Source: Durusdinium trenchii
Taxonomy: Eukaryota > Sar > Dinophyceae > Suessiales > Symbiodiniaceae
Direction: 5' to 3'
Length of the DNA stretch: 64,000 nucleotides
NCBI GenBank assembly: GCA_963970005.1
Contig: CAXAMN010014002.1
Coordinates: forward strand, 70,960-134,959
Positions 43,031-52,839 of this stretch are shown here, one piece after another. The notes beneath the pieces are model-generated. The model saw only the letters and a program-made list of their open reading frames with translations. It searched no databases and was not told the origin of the DNA. A program made the translations under genes and the position numbers. Within the stretch, counting starts at the first letter, position 1; each line of letters opens with the position of its first letter.

Positions 43031-43098
43031 GGTCCAAACCTCCTGAAAACCTCATTGAGTCGTGTTGTTGTATTGCCAACTGCAAGTAACATGAAGTA
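43031..43098 (+). repeat. Family E element, copy 3
   Basis: GGTCCAAACCTCCTGAAAAC, CTCATTGAGTCGTGTTGTTG, GCCAACTGCAAGTAACATGA. Confidence 0.5.
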
Positions 43099-43261
43099 TA
43101 CGTGTCCTTTTATGTCCTTTTGTATGGACCACACTCTATTGAGGTGTTTAAAAAGAGTCCTCAACTGTAAAGCCCAGTAATTGAAATCCTTTTGTATTCT
43201 AACTAACCTTTATGGTGGCGTGACTAATAGAAAAATGATTCCATATATGGATCCTACTAAT

Positions 43262-43345
43262 AGAAAAAGAATAGTTTCTACTAGCTTCTTGTTACTAGTA
43301 GTAAGGCACTTGTTACTACTAGTTACTAGTAGCGAACATTGTTAA
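43262..43345. repeat. Family C element
   Basis: Words CTTGTTACTAGTAGTAAGGC and ACTAGTTACTAGTAGCGA. Both strands carry ACTAGTA palindromes. Related pieces are at 4983, 54030 and 55575. Confidence 0.55.
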
Positions 43346-43400
43346 TACTATACATATATGGATGGTCTCGACTTGGAGATGGATCTTCGTGCTGTTTCAG

Positions 43401-43468
43401 GCCCCACCGAGCTGGCGGGCGAGAGGAAGACTTCGCCGCCGCCTCCGGGCGCGGCGAGTCTCAGGCAG
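43401..43468 (+). CDS. Candidate 68-nt internal exon
   Basis: GC-rich block flanked by GCTGTTTCAG (ends 43400) and CAG/GTAACC (donor at 43469). In the frame of GACTTGGAG upstream it reads GPTELAGERKTSPPPPGAAS, then LRQ. Both splice-like edges and the abrupt composition change support an exon. Alone it has no recognisable function. Confidence 0.3.
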
Positions 43469-44000
43469 GTAACCAGTCAGTGACCACACATGAACTGAAG
43501 GGGTCAGTGTATGAGACATTTATCATCTATCATCATTTTTTTGCACATCGAAAGTGGGTGAACTGAGAGACCCGCTTCTTTCAACAAATCCTTTCCAGAT
43601 TTTCATTGCAAGAGTTGTCCCAAAGACCCCGATCATGTCGTACATATACCTTTTTTGTTCAGGGTGTGGTGCAAAATCAACTACCATGCTGATCACAATT
43701 ATACAGCTCGTTTCGTTTCTGGACACTCCACATTTACACCTCTCCCGTCATGAAGATACTTCCGGAAGATGGCATTCATTATTTTTGCAGGGCCAAACAA
43801 CAGTGGTGGTATGACACGTTTGGTGGTTGTGACACGTTTGGCGGTATGGGTTATAGTGTGTATACCATCCGAATGACCGAGAGGAGTTACCGTCCCATCT
43901 GGTTGGATGGGTCTTTCGTATCGATATCATCGATTCGTTCTTGGCCAAAGCAACTATATACCTAGAACCCATGTGACCTTTGTTTTGATAGGAAAAGACT
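43469..44000. other. No gene supported
   Basis: ACACGTTTGGTGG and ACACGTTTGGCGG repeat near 43816-43845. TA-rich at 44038-44053. Confidence 0.35.
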
Positions 44001-44417
44001 ATGTTCTGGCTCCAAAACAGGGGTCAATCAGGTTCTAGGTATATATATATATACTCCGATCCGGGGAAACCGAGCCAGAAACCGAAGCCACTCCGATCGA
44101 AACCGAGCCAAACCGGCGACGCTGGGTGGAGACGGTCGTTCGCCAGGGATGAAGAGTCCAAAGTGCCCACCTCCGGCACCTCGGGTCAGACGAGGAGAGC
44201 GGAGGGCGGGCGCGCGTGTGGAGTGGGGATGGTCATCCGCAGCTTCGGATCCAAAGGTGGGGATGGTCACCCGGGTTCGGGGATTCATCGGTTTGTCCAA
44301 GATTCCAGGGTGATCAATTACTACGAATCCCCTACTGATCACTTGGAATCTACTGATCACTACTACGAATCCCCTTGTCCAATTGGTGCACTACTGATCA
44401 CTTGGAATCTTGGATGA
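44001..44417 (+). CDS. Candidate ORF over a GC-rich island
   Basis: ATG at 44001, stop at 44415-44417. The first part reads through a TA tract (residues 13-18) and is unlikely to be coding. The GC-rich island 44060-44290 reads PGKPSQKPKPLRSKPSQTG, then WRRSFARDEESKVPTSGTS. A second + frame (MKSPKCPPPAPRVRR onward) is open in the same place. The end overlaps an interlaced duplication: CTACTGATCACTTGGAATCT at 44332-44351 and 44391-44410. Confidence 0.22.
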   Translation: MFWLQNRGQSGSRYIYIYSDPGKPSQKPKPLRSKPSQTGDAGWRRSFARDEESKVPTSGTSGQTRRAEGGRACGVGMVIRSFGSKGGDGHPGSGIHRFVQDSRVINYYESPTDHLESTDHYYESPCPIGALLITWNLG

Positions 44418-47126
44418 ACCGGTCCCCTTGGTCCCTAGGAGTAGTGCGGCACGTGGGTTCTTCAGATCAGGTTCTTCTTGACCCGCGATCTGTCAAGGAA
44501 AACACCAGGTCTTCTAGTGTTCCTTGAAGGTCCTGCAACTTTCACATCCTATAGCTGGTAACCAGTGGTTCCAAAGACTAAAACATAGGTAGCTGAGATC
44601 CACTGGGTTTGGGTACGCATTATGTTAAAGACATCCAACTCCATGTCGATTGCAAAGTATTCGTCAAAAAGGGGATGACATGAGTGCTGCAGTTGCAGCT
44701 CTCGAACTCATTGTTGTATTCTGCAGCAGTCTCCATTATAGACTCCGTTACTCTGTTTTGTTCAATTACAGGTTTGCTCCCAGAATGTAACCCCTCCCAT
44801 ATGACCAACCGCCGAGCGTGCAATGATTTAATTACAGTACGTACTTTCAGGAATTGGGCTAAAAACTGCAAAAGCGATAGGCCCCTGTGCGATAACCTTG
44901 CTGAATCATGTCCTCTACTTGACAGGCTAAGCGACGGCTAAGCTGTCACCATCCCCTTTAAAACCTTCGTTCTGACCGTCGGACATGATAAGTCCTGCAG
45001 CAACATATGAACCTTAAACTTAAGGTTGTATATTTTTGGTATAGGTCTCCACAGAAAGAACATCAAGGATGTGCCCGGCGACTGCCAGTCCTTCTTTTCA
45101 AGTCCACATTCTCAGGAACAACCAATTCCAAAGAAGTGACCGATTCCGACCCTCAGCCAAAAACCACCAGCTCAGCTCAGTCACCGGTCTGTCACCTATG
45201 TCACCTTCTGCTTCACAGATGTCTTTGTTTTCGACTTTCAAGCTGTCCGTGGTCACCTCAGAGCTGCTCAGTCACCAGCGCCGCCAGCTGTCCGAGGCAC
45301 CCTGACCCTGCGGAGCGAAGCGGAGCCCGAGCCACCGGCCAAAGCTTCGCCGAAAAGCGTCCCCAGGGATGAGGCAACTTTGGCGACATCGGCGTATGGG
45401 AGGGTGACGGAGGTTGAATGTTGAAGGAGTGAAGGCAGCTTGTATTTTTTTTTGGGGGGGAGATGGAGACGTTTCGATTATAAGTGATTATATAGTGCGT
45501 ATGGACTGGACATCTGTATCTCACTCTCTCTCTCTCTCTTTATCAATATATATATATATACAGTTATATTAATATATATATCCAAATACCATCAAACACC
45601 ACTAAAAAACAAAGCACACACACAAGAAAGGTAGTTATTGGAGGGCGGGCACCATATTGTAGTTTGTGGCTCAGGGATCCTTGTCTATGTATCAACAGAC
45701 TTTGTCAATTTGTCAGCCCAGGTGATTTCACCTTGCCCCGAAGGCGAAATTAAGTGGTGTTGGCCGGTGGTCCAGCAACACGAGCATATCGACATCATGT
45801 TCGGCACCGGTTCCTTCGGAGGGTCCTTCCGAAGGTCCTTCGGAGCCCTGGAACGGACGAATGGGTTGGGGTTTTTGAGTTATATGCCACCATGGATGGA
45901 TTACACATGCATTCGGAAACCATGTATGAACTGGAGCTTCAGACCCAGTTCCAAATCGGATCTGAAGACGTTCCTTGGAGGTCCAAGAATCCCGTTGAAG
46001 CGTAAGCCATCCGTCGTGGATGTTTGGTATATTCATGTATATTCCGCCACTGCGTTAACTAGCAGTTAACTTGCCATTCGTGATCCTTCACTTGATCCGG
46101 TTCCGATCGGCACACGGTTAGATCGGCCTGTCAAATTAGGTCACGGGAGTGGAACGCTCCGAGCGGTGCACAGAGATGTCACCAGTGATGTCACCAGTGA
46201 TGTACTCCTTGGTGACCAGCTGTGGCTTCGGGGACAAGAGAGAGGATTTCTGTTTTGAAATCTTCGACCTCAAGGACGAGAGGTCCAGGAGTTAGAGGGA
46301 GAATGGAATTAGGACCTGATTCAGGACACGAAGTATTCTGGACTAAACATAGAAAAAATATGAACAATTAAGAAGTATAGTTCATAATATACTGTATATA
46401 CAATGATTGTTGGGTTTGCAAGTTCCACACTGTGATCTTGACCCTATCTAGGGTCACCACACTTGGAAGAAGCTCTACGCAGGTCTGGAATACAGGCTGG
46501 TTCCACCCGCATGCCCAAACCTAAGTGGGATATGCCCTTTGAAGTGGATGAACACCCTTGTGCATGATGCAGGGTGCGAGGCGAGCAACGCTGCTTCATG
46601 AACTGTGATTCATTTATTGGTTTGAGATTCCACCAAAGAGCGAGATTCATCGACATATACGGTATGTGGAAGCAAAACCCAAGCTACTGAAGGGGCCCGC
46701 TTGGGATTGTTAGGGCCGCCGAGTTCGGCGGATGTTTTTGGGGCATCCGCAGGCCTTTGAGCGGGAGTTTGAGCGGAAACATCAGGTTCGAGACCAAGAG
46801 CTTGCGAGTTGAAAATTCTTTAGAAGTGAATGGATGGAAAGGACTGGGTGACAGGCTGCATGTATTGTTTTTTAGGTATGAGGATTTCTTGGACATGGGA
46901 TGGTGATGGATGGTGTATAGGTCAATGGGGTCTAGATCATGAAGCTGTCCGAACCGTTGGATATTGAATTAGAATGTTAACACTTATATAAGACTGCTTG
47001 GCGGAGAGAGTTTGCTGGATCGTTTCACGGTGCAACAGAGGCTTATGACATTTCAATCATTTTGCCTTCATCACCAACCATCCACAATTGGTCATTGACA
47101 GTGTTTGATTCAAGAATCAATGCTGC
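44418..47126. other. No firm gene; microsatellites and short repeats
   Basis: (CT)n at about 45520-45540 and (TA)n at 45546-45582. CCTTCGGAGGGTCCTTCCGA with palindromic GGACC and TTCGGA words at 45805-45850. GATGTCACCAGTGATGTCAC duplicated at 46174-46202. Frames at 45007-45372 and 45638-46069 are not convincing. Confidence 0.4.
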
Positions 47127-47543
47127 TCACAATGAAATAGGAATTCCGTGATGGACCCGCGTTCCTAATATGTCCTTTTGAACAAATACCAAGTTCACCG
47201 ATGGTTCTTTGCTGTGAATGATAATGTTTATTCGCTGGTCGGTGGTGAAGCTCAGGAGGTGGAGCAGGGACTCTTTTGGATGAGCGAACTCGGAGATGAG
47301 CACCATGAACTCAAACATCCAGATCGAGATCAATGCCACTCACCTTCGACATCTCAGAAATGCCACTTCCATCAGAAGCAAGAAGCAGAGCCGAGCTTCA
47401 AGAGGACTTGAAACTGAGGAGTTGCATGACGGCATGGTGGCTGACTGCATGCAGTTAACATGATGCTCTACTTCAAACGCAAGCAGTTCCTTGCTTGAGG
47501 TCCCTGCCCAGTAATCGGGGATTCTCTTTAGGAGTTGAGTCAC
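47127..47543 (-). CDS. Candidate minus-strand coding segments
   Basis: Segment 47543-47345 reads MTQLLKRIPDYWAGTSSKEL onward, then a hydrophobic LCFLLLMEVAFLRCRR, and ends at a donor-like AAG/GTGAGT. Segment 47339-47127 reads ISIWMFEFMVLISEFAHPKE, later SKEPSVNLVFVQKDILG. The two do not join at an obvious intron. The + strand has a competing frame at 47565-47837. No domain recognised. Confidence 0.2.
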
Positions 47544-48709
47544 CCCACAAGGTCACCAGCTTGATTGAACATTCACGGCCTGTGGGGGCAGAACCTACTC
47601 TCCTGTGCCCGGTTTGCCATCTCCTACTGCTTTGTGCGCAGCACATCATTGGCGCAGAATCCGAAATCCGGCGAAGGCTCCGGTGTATCTGGGGCGACAT
47701 CATGCGACATCCACCTTGCAAACTCGCTTCAGATGTGGCAAGCAGATGAGATCCGGGAAGATTCAAGCGAAGTCCATGTTTGCACTTGTGTAGACACTTG
47801 TGTAGATTCGAAAGTCTCAGACACATCCCGTCTATAGTCAGGACAGTCAGGTAGGGGGAGGGTGAGTGAGGTGAGGTGATGAGGTAGGGGGCGGGTCCAG
47901 ACCACCAACCACGAACAGCAGACGGACGAACAGGCCACCGTGGCTCCTCAAGGACCCAGGTCGGGTGCACCACGGTGGTTAGGGGGTGGAGTCAGACTCG
48001 CCAGGAGTGGGTCCGTTTAGAGGAAGAAGCCCGCAGGGCAGAGGAGCGGAGCGAGCGGAGCGCGTTTGGGCGGAGCGCTTTTGTGGAGAGCGCGTTTGTG
48101 GTGCGTGCCGGGAGACGCAGATGGATTTGGAGGTGAAAGCTGGCAGAGTATGGATTGGAATGGTGCACCTCGTACTATTTGATCAACATTTGTGGACTCA
48201 AATCCAACATGGACTGGCTTTGGGCCAATCCTGTTGATCGACATATACTTCAAATGTCTTTAAAACCCTTCACCCTGAAATCTTCTGGGACAGCAAGCCG
48301 CCTAGTCCGTAAGTTGCTCAAATGAGGCGCTAGGCGTGCGGCACTCATGGTTGATCCATCGATATGTAGTCCCCATGATCCGTGTCGGTGTCCGGTTGCA
48401 ACGGTGCAGCACTGCAATGGGCACGAGCACGGAGCACGGATTTATGTTGAACTCATGGAGGTGCTACTATCCTATCTATTTCAGGGTCTAATATATGTCT
48501 ATATATAGGGCTCTTCAACCTTTGTTCAACCTCTGTTAAGAGTCCAAAATCGGATTTGGCCGAGCCTCTGTTGGTGAATCCATCGGTCGAGCCAAGGGAT
48601 CAAAGCGGCCTTGGGTTGGTTGATGAGTAGAGGAGAGACCCCGAGGTCAACAACAGGTAAACCATGGTCAACCTGACATCGGACCCCTCTAGGATCCCCA
48701 GGTACGGAC
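47544..48709. other. No firm gene
   Basis: Overlapping frames on both strands at 47565-47973. 48030-48110 repeats GGAGCGGAGCG and GAGCGCGTTTG words. CTCTTCAACCTTTGTTCAAC at 48511 resembles, in reverse, 5325 and 55998. Confidence 0.3.
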
Positions 48710-49114
48710 ATGATTGCATTCAACACCCCACTTCCTGCATTGTTCAAGGAGGAGGCCCGGCAAGCCGGCGTGCGTGCCGTGCAGCGGCTGCTCGAGGTGG
48801 GGTTCCCGACTGGGCTGCGAGAGCAGCGAGAGCAGCGAGCCTCGCTGCGTTCAGCTGAGCGGGTCGAAGCTTCAGTTGAAAGGCACATTCCTTTCAGGGA
48901 ACCCTCCTGGCACCTACATAACAGTGTCGAACACATCACCGTACCTGAGAAAGTACTTGGACCCCTAGGGATTGTGGCAACCTTGATGCCCGGATGGTGG
49001 ACAGTGCAATGGTTCAAGACATTTCAAAACACTTTGGCTTGTCATTTTTCGGAGGGCACATGTTTGCTGGTTGTTCAGGTAGTTTCGAGCTGGATGATAC
49101 ATGATGATGCATGA
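48710..49114 (+). CDS. Candidate ORF, 134 residues, with family A in its middle
   Basis: ATG at 48710. Residues 1-64 read MIAFNTPLPALFKEEARQAG, then VRAVQRLLEVGFPTGLREQ and a Glu/Arg helix, GC-rich and clearly protein-like. From 48900 the frame enters a family A hairpin (EPSWHLHNSV onward) and then AT-rich DNA to TGA at 49112-49114. The true exon probably ends before 48900. Upstream AGGATCCCCAG/GTAC could be a splice edge. Family unknown. Confidence 0.33.
   Translation: MIAFNTPLPALFKEEARQAGVRAVQRLLEVGFPTGLREQREQRASLRSAERVEASVERHIPFREPSWHLHNSVEHITVPEKVLGPLGIVATLMPGWWTVQWFKTFQNTLACHFSEGTCLLVVQVVSSWMIHDDA
48900..48970 (+). repeat. Family A hairpin, left arm lost
   Basis: Centre ACCCTCCTGGCACCTAC, then ACCGTACCTGAGAAAGTACT and TGGACCCCTAGGG. 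Confidence 0.7.
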
Positions 49115-49371
49115 ATTTTACATGACAATACTGTAAATGACTTGGAGATTTACCACCATTAGTACCAGTGGGGCGTTGACAAGAAACCCATTGAGAGATT
49201 GTTTTGGAATCACCAGTTGCAGTTCTCACCTCATTTGTTTGCCAGCAGCAATGTGGGCTTGTATTTTAAATATATAGTAATTGGGGACCTCCAAAGACAT
49301 GGGTTTTAGTCTATGTTCCTTCCAGAGGGTCTTCGGAAGGTCTCCCTATTTTAAGACACACCCATGTGACA

Positions 49372-49950
49372 ATGAACCTTCATGTTTGGCCCCTTCCTCC
49401 TCGTGCCCTGGTTCCAGGAGTTGTCGGACAACCCCTTCGAGGCCGAAAGGGACCTGAAGGGCCGAAGCAACGGGAAGGGCGGCCGTCGGCCCGTGACTTG
49501 AAGGGCTCAACAAAAGCTCTGGATTTGCTTAAGGTGATTGTTTGTTTTCCCTATTGGTCCATTGGTCTAAATCCATGTAAATCCTCTTTGGGGGAAATAT
49601 GTGTTTCCAAGCTCCTTAAGCAAGTCCAAGAAATGTGGCTTACAACAGGATTGTTGATCACCAGACGTGCGCCATGGGAATGGTTGGTTGAGAATACCCT
49701 TTGGCGAGGAGAGGTGGAGAAACTCAGAGTGTTCCGCACCCCTGAAAAGAGAACAATTTCAAGGGAAGCACAAATGAACATATGGAGAGTCATGATCGAT
49801 GACATCGTCACGCATAGAGTTGGAGAGCTCTTTTTGCTGAGAGTGCCTTTTCCACATGGACGGAAGTTCGGTTTGCCAAATTCTGGGCATGACTGCTCTC
49901 ACATGGGGAGGACGAAAAGCCACAGACGGCAAACCTTTGTTGCTCACTGA
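49372..49950 (+). CDS. Candidate ORF, 192 residues, unknown
   Basis: First ATG at 49372, stop 49948-49950. The later half reads VQEMWLTTGLLITRRAPWEW and then EAQMNIWRVMIDDIVTHRVG, protein-like and without competing strong frames before about 49850. CTTAAG/GTGATTG (49532) and TTTCCAAG (ending 49610) could bound an intron across the weak middle. No domain, signal peptide or membrane segment recognised. The downstream frame at 49893-50126 might be its continuation after a frameshift or intron. Confidence 0.3.
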   Translation: MNLHVWPLPPRALVPGVVGQPLRGRKGPEGPKQREGRPSARDLKGSTKALDLLKVIVCFPYWSIGLNPCKSSLGEICVSKLLKQVQEMWLTTGLLITRRAPWEWLVENTLWRGEVEKLRVFRTPEKRTISREAQMNIWRVMIDDIVTHRVGELFLLRVPFPHGRKFGLPNSGHDCSHMGRTKSHRRQTFVAH

Positions 49951-50126
49951 AAGTGTCGACCAGAACGGAGGAGATCCCACCAACACCACTCAGTGGAGTC
50001 CCAGTCTTCATTGCCAAGCAGGCTATGGATGTTCGCAAAAAGATGTTTTTGTTCAAAAGAGATCGCCGATATCGCCTGGTTGTTGAAATTGCAAAGGACA
50101 TGTTTGGGTGCAATCTTGCTAGTTGA
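49893..50126 (+). CDS. Candidate coding segment, basic C-terminus
   Basis: Open from TGA 49890-49892 to TGA 50124-50126. The end reads VFIAKQAMDVRKKMFLFKRD, then RRYRLVVEIAKDMFGCNLAS, which is strongly protein-like. It overlaps the preceding ORF in another frame, so the two may be one broken gene. ATG at 50027 is internal. Confidence 0.28.
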   Translation: MLSHGEDEKPQTANLCCSLKVSTRTEEIPPTPLSGVPVFIAKQAMDVRKKMFLFKRDRRYRLVVEIAKDMFGCNLAS

Positions 50127-50347
50127 CAACATCGCCAACTGGTCGTGAATTCTCATCGGGTCCACCCTTTCTTGGGTGCCCTGTAATGAAAACATCTTTA
50201 AAGAGGTTTCAGGTATTTCGCACTGATCACATAATTAATATGGAGCAAGACAGCCAAGTTCCCAGGAACCACCTCAGGCGCACCAGGAAAGTCCTTTTGC
50301 TTGGTCTTCGTCAGCCATCAGCCGGACGTGGGAGGACCTAGGACCCC

Positions 50348-50551
50348 ATGCTCGACCCACCCAACTTCCTCTGCTCCGCTCTGGCTCAACCTGCTCAGTT
50401 GATCCCACGCGCGTCAGAGCTAGCGGGAGAGGTGCCGACCCCGCCGAGAGACGCCGACGCCGAGAGACGCGTCGTCGGCGAGTCGGCGAGCGACGAGACG
50501 GTCGGAGGGAGTGGCAGTGGCGGTGGGAAGTATGTTTCGGCCGCCTTTTGA
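50348..50551 (+). CDS. Candidate ORF, 67 residues, Gly/Ser-rich tail
   Basis: ATG at 50348, TGA at 50549-50551. It reads MLDPPNFLCSALAQPAQLIP, then SELAGEVPTPPRDADAERR and GGSGSGGGKYVSAAF. GC-rich in an AT-richer setting. GGTGATTC is tandemly repeated three times just after it (50563-50588). No family recognised. Confidence 0.33.
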   Translation: MLDPPNFLCSALAQPAQLIPRASELAGEVPTPPRDADAERRVVGESASDETVGGSGSGGGKYVSAAF

Positions 50552-50969
50552 GGCGGAACTCGCGGTGATTCGGTGATTCGGTGATTCCGTGTAGCAGCAT
50601 GTAGCGGCAAGAGTGGAATGGAGGGTCTATATGAGGTTTCTCCGGTAGTAAAGGTAGATAGCACAGTGGGGTCCAGGGGTCAGTGTAAGTACATATGCCT
50701 TGCATGGATGGGTCTTAAAGGGGTAAATGTATGGCCCATTGATAGATTTGGAATGGATCTCAAGGTCTGCCTCTCGTACATTCGGTTCCTCATAGTTCCA
50801 CACGGTTTCTGTATCGAGTAGATTCCGCGTTCCGGAGACCCCGATCAACACATCTCCGGTGGTTCCGCTCCGTTCGGCACGCGCGTTTTGGGATGTTTGC
50901 CATATGGTCTTCTCCATAAGACATACGCAGACACACACCCAAGCATCGAGGGGTTTACCACCCCTTGCA
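50552..50969. other. No gene; family B fragment at 50660-50712
   Basis: GGGTCAGTGTAAGTACATAT and GCCTTGCATGGATGGGTC resemble a family B right half. Confidence 0.45.
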
Positions 50970-51045
50970 CCCAGACAACCCGTGGGACTGGAATATATGC
51001 CGATCAAGTCACATGTAAATTATAATGCCAATATGCGATACATGG
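50970..51045. repeat. Family B element, left half and middle
   Basis: CCCAGACAACCCGTGGGACT, then GGAATATATGCCGATCAAG, then GCCAATATGCGATACATGG. Confidence 0.65.
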
Positions 51046-51047
51046 CC

Positions 51048-51197
51048 AGACCATCCATGGGACTGGAACATATGCCTACCTACTACATTGACCCCTGAAA
51101 TCAACCACCCCTGAAAACCTTTGCTCTCGGTTTTGACACCTGAAATCAACCACTCCTGGCCAGATTGGTTCAATAGGCCAGTCCCATGGATGGTGTG
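51048..51197. repeat. Family B element, expanded copy
   Basis: CCAGACCATCCATGGGACTG at the left and CAGTCCCATGGATGGTGTG at the right. The middle repeats CTGAAATCAACCAC twice. Confidence 0.7.
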
Positions 51198-51927
51198 AGA
51201 TGGACAGCGGTTTGCTCAGCGGTTTACGGTGCACGTGTGCAGTGACTCGGTGGCAGGTACGTACGGTGACTGACTACCGGACCCGATCCTATTGGATCGC
51301 ACACAGGCAATGAGACAGACACCAGCAGCAAGACCAACAAAGAATTGATTGAACACTAAGTGACTTCCAACCCCTGAATTTCTATCCCCAGCAGCTCGCA
51401 GATGGTGTTGCTTTTCAAGGTTGCTTCTGCAGGACTTCGCTCCGATCGCTGTTTTCCGCCCTGAGCAACAGTCACACGCTTAGTCACACACCCACTGCTG
51501 ATCGGCAGCCGGAGCGGGAGCGGCTCATGGCAGAGGCCGGAGAACAGAGCAGCTTTTGACTTGGTCAGATGTGTATCCACCACGTGTTCAAGGGATTCAC
51601 AGGGTCTGGTGCTAGAGATCCTGTTGAACATACCTAGTGTTATGCCTCCATAGATGTTTGCCTGCAGTAGCGGGAAGATAATAGTTGATCAACTTCTTTT
51701 GACATTTGTCTTATTATATTGGTCCCACTGGCCTTGTCAAGATGTGTTTGCTGGGTGTTTTAGTCTATACCGGTGCCTTTTTGCTTAGAGTATCTTAGAG
51801 TAAGCATTCACCTCTCAAGTATATATGAGCATTGTATGAGAAAGGTGCTCAAGGCCTGGTGGTCCCTGTTTGGGATTGTATATGGGAGGTTTCAGTCTTG
51901 GAGGATAAAAGAGATGATCAACATCGA
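51198..51927. other. No gene supported
   Basis: The minus frame 51356-51631 is open but without features. Confidence 0.35.
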
Positions 51928-52026
51928 ACTTCCCTCTCTCTCTCTCTCCTCGCTCTCTATGTCTCTTTTTTTCTCTGTCTCTCTCTCTCTCTCTGTCTCT
52001 ATCTCCCTTTCTCTCTCTATATATAT
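51928..52026. repeat. (CT)n-rich microsatellite
   Basis: CTCTCTCTCTCTCTCC and similar runs, followed by TATATATATGG. It supplies a Ser/Leu-rich part of the 267-codon frame across this stretch. Confidence 0.9.
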
Positions 52027-52096
52027 GGTTGTCGATCTAAAGGTCCTAGTCAGCAGTGTGTATGACGATGACCCGGAACATATCAAAATCTCATTT

Positions 52097-52401
52097 GGCG
52101 AAAGTTTTTTCTCGAGTTGGCGAAAGTATATATATATTTTTTTTTTTTGCGAAAGATCTGGCGAAAGATTAAATGTGTACTTTTGTATGAATGTTCATTT
52201 GCTTTCTGAACAGCTGGTGGCAGTGACTCAGAAGCTAGATAAGCTGTGGAAGTTAGATAACCTGCTGCTGCTGCGGCTGCTACTACTACTACTACGACTA
52301 CGACTACGACTACCACTACCACTACTACTACCACCACCACCACCACGACCACGACCACGACCACTACCACGACCTCTACCGCTACCACTACCACTACCAC
52401 T

Positions 52402-52432
<31 letters not shown>

Positions 52433-52839
52433 TTCCTGCTCCTGCTTTGGGGGGTGGCTTTGCCACAAAACTCTACCCCGCAAAAGGCGAAAGTTTGGCG
52501 AAAGTTCAGCTCAAGATTGGCGAAAGTTCACCCTGCCACATCTGACCCCCAGCCCATTATGAGTAAGTTTGAGTGACCGGCTACTACAGTGATTCTTGCA
52601 ATTTTGATTCTTGCTGACACCCAGGAGAAACAAAAGAGACGTACTGGGTGTCAACAGTTAAGTAGAAGACACATGCTGACAAACAGTGAAGTTTCTATTT
52701 TGTGTTTGCCAGTAAAGAAGAAGCCATTGACGTGAACAAAACACAACATACATGGCACACATAAATACAACGTACTTCGGCGAAAGATAAAACGCAGGAA
52801 GGCGAAAGTTTGGCGAAAGTAATTTTTTTTTGGCGAAAA
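52097..52839 (+). repeat. Cluster of eleven GGCGAAAG words
   Basis: GGCGAAAG, often TTGGCGAAAGTT, starts at 52097, 52119, 52160, 52486, 52497, 52519, 52779, 52801 and 52812. Near matches are at 52148 (TGCGAAAG) and 52832 (GGCGAAAA). All lie on the + strand, without fixed spacing, and surround the trinucleotide tract. Confidence 0.85.
52263..52440. repeat. Trinucleotide tract, (CTA/CCA/CGA)n
   Basis: About 180 bp of period-3 sequence such as CTACTACTACTACGACTACG. It reads poly-Leu/Pro/Arg in one frame and poly-Val on the other strand, which explains long spurious ORFs. Confidence 0.9.

Noticed and set aside
51773-52576. 267-codon + frame
   Set aside because: Starts at GTG and runs through the CT and trinucleotide tracts; the Leu/Pro/Arg runs are simple sequence.
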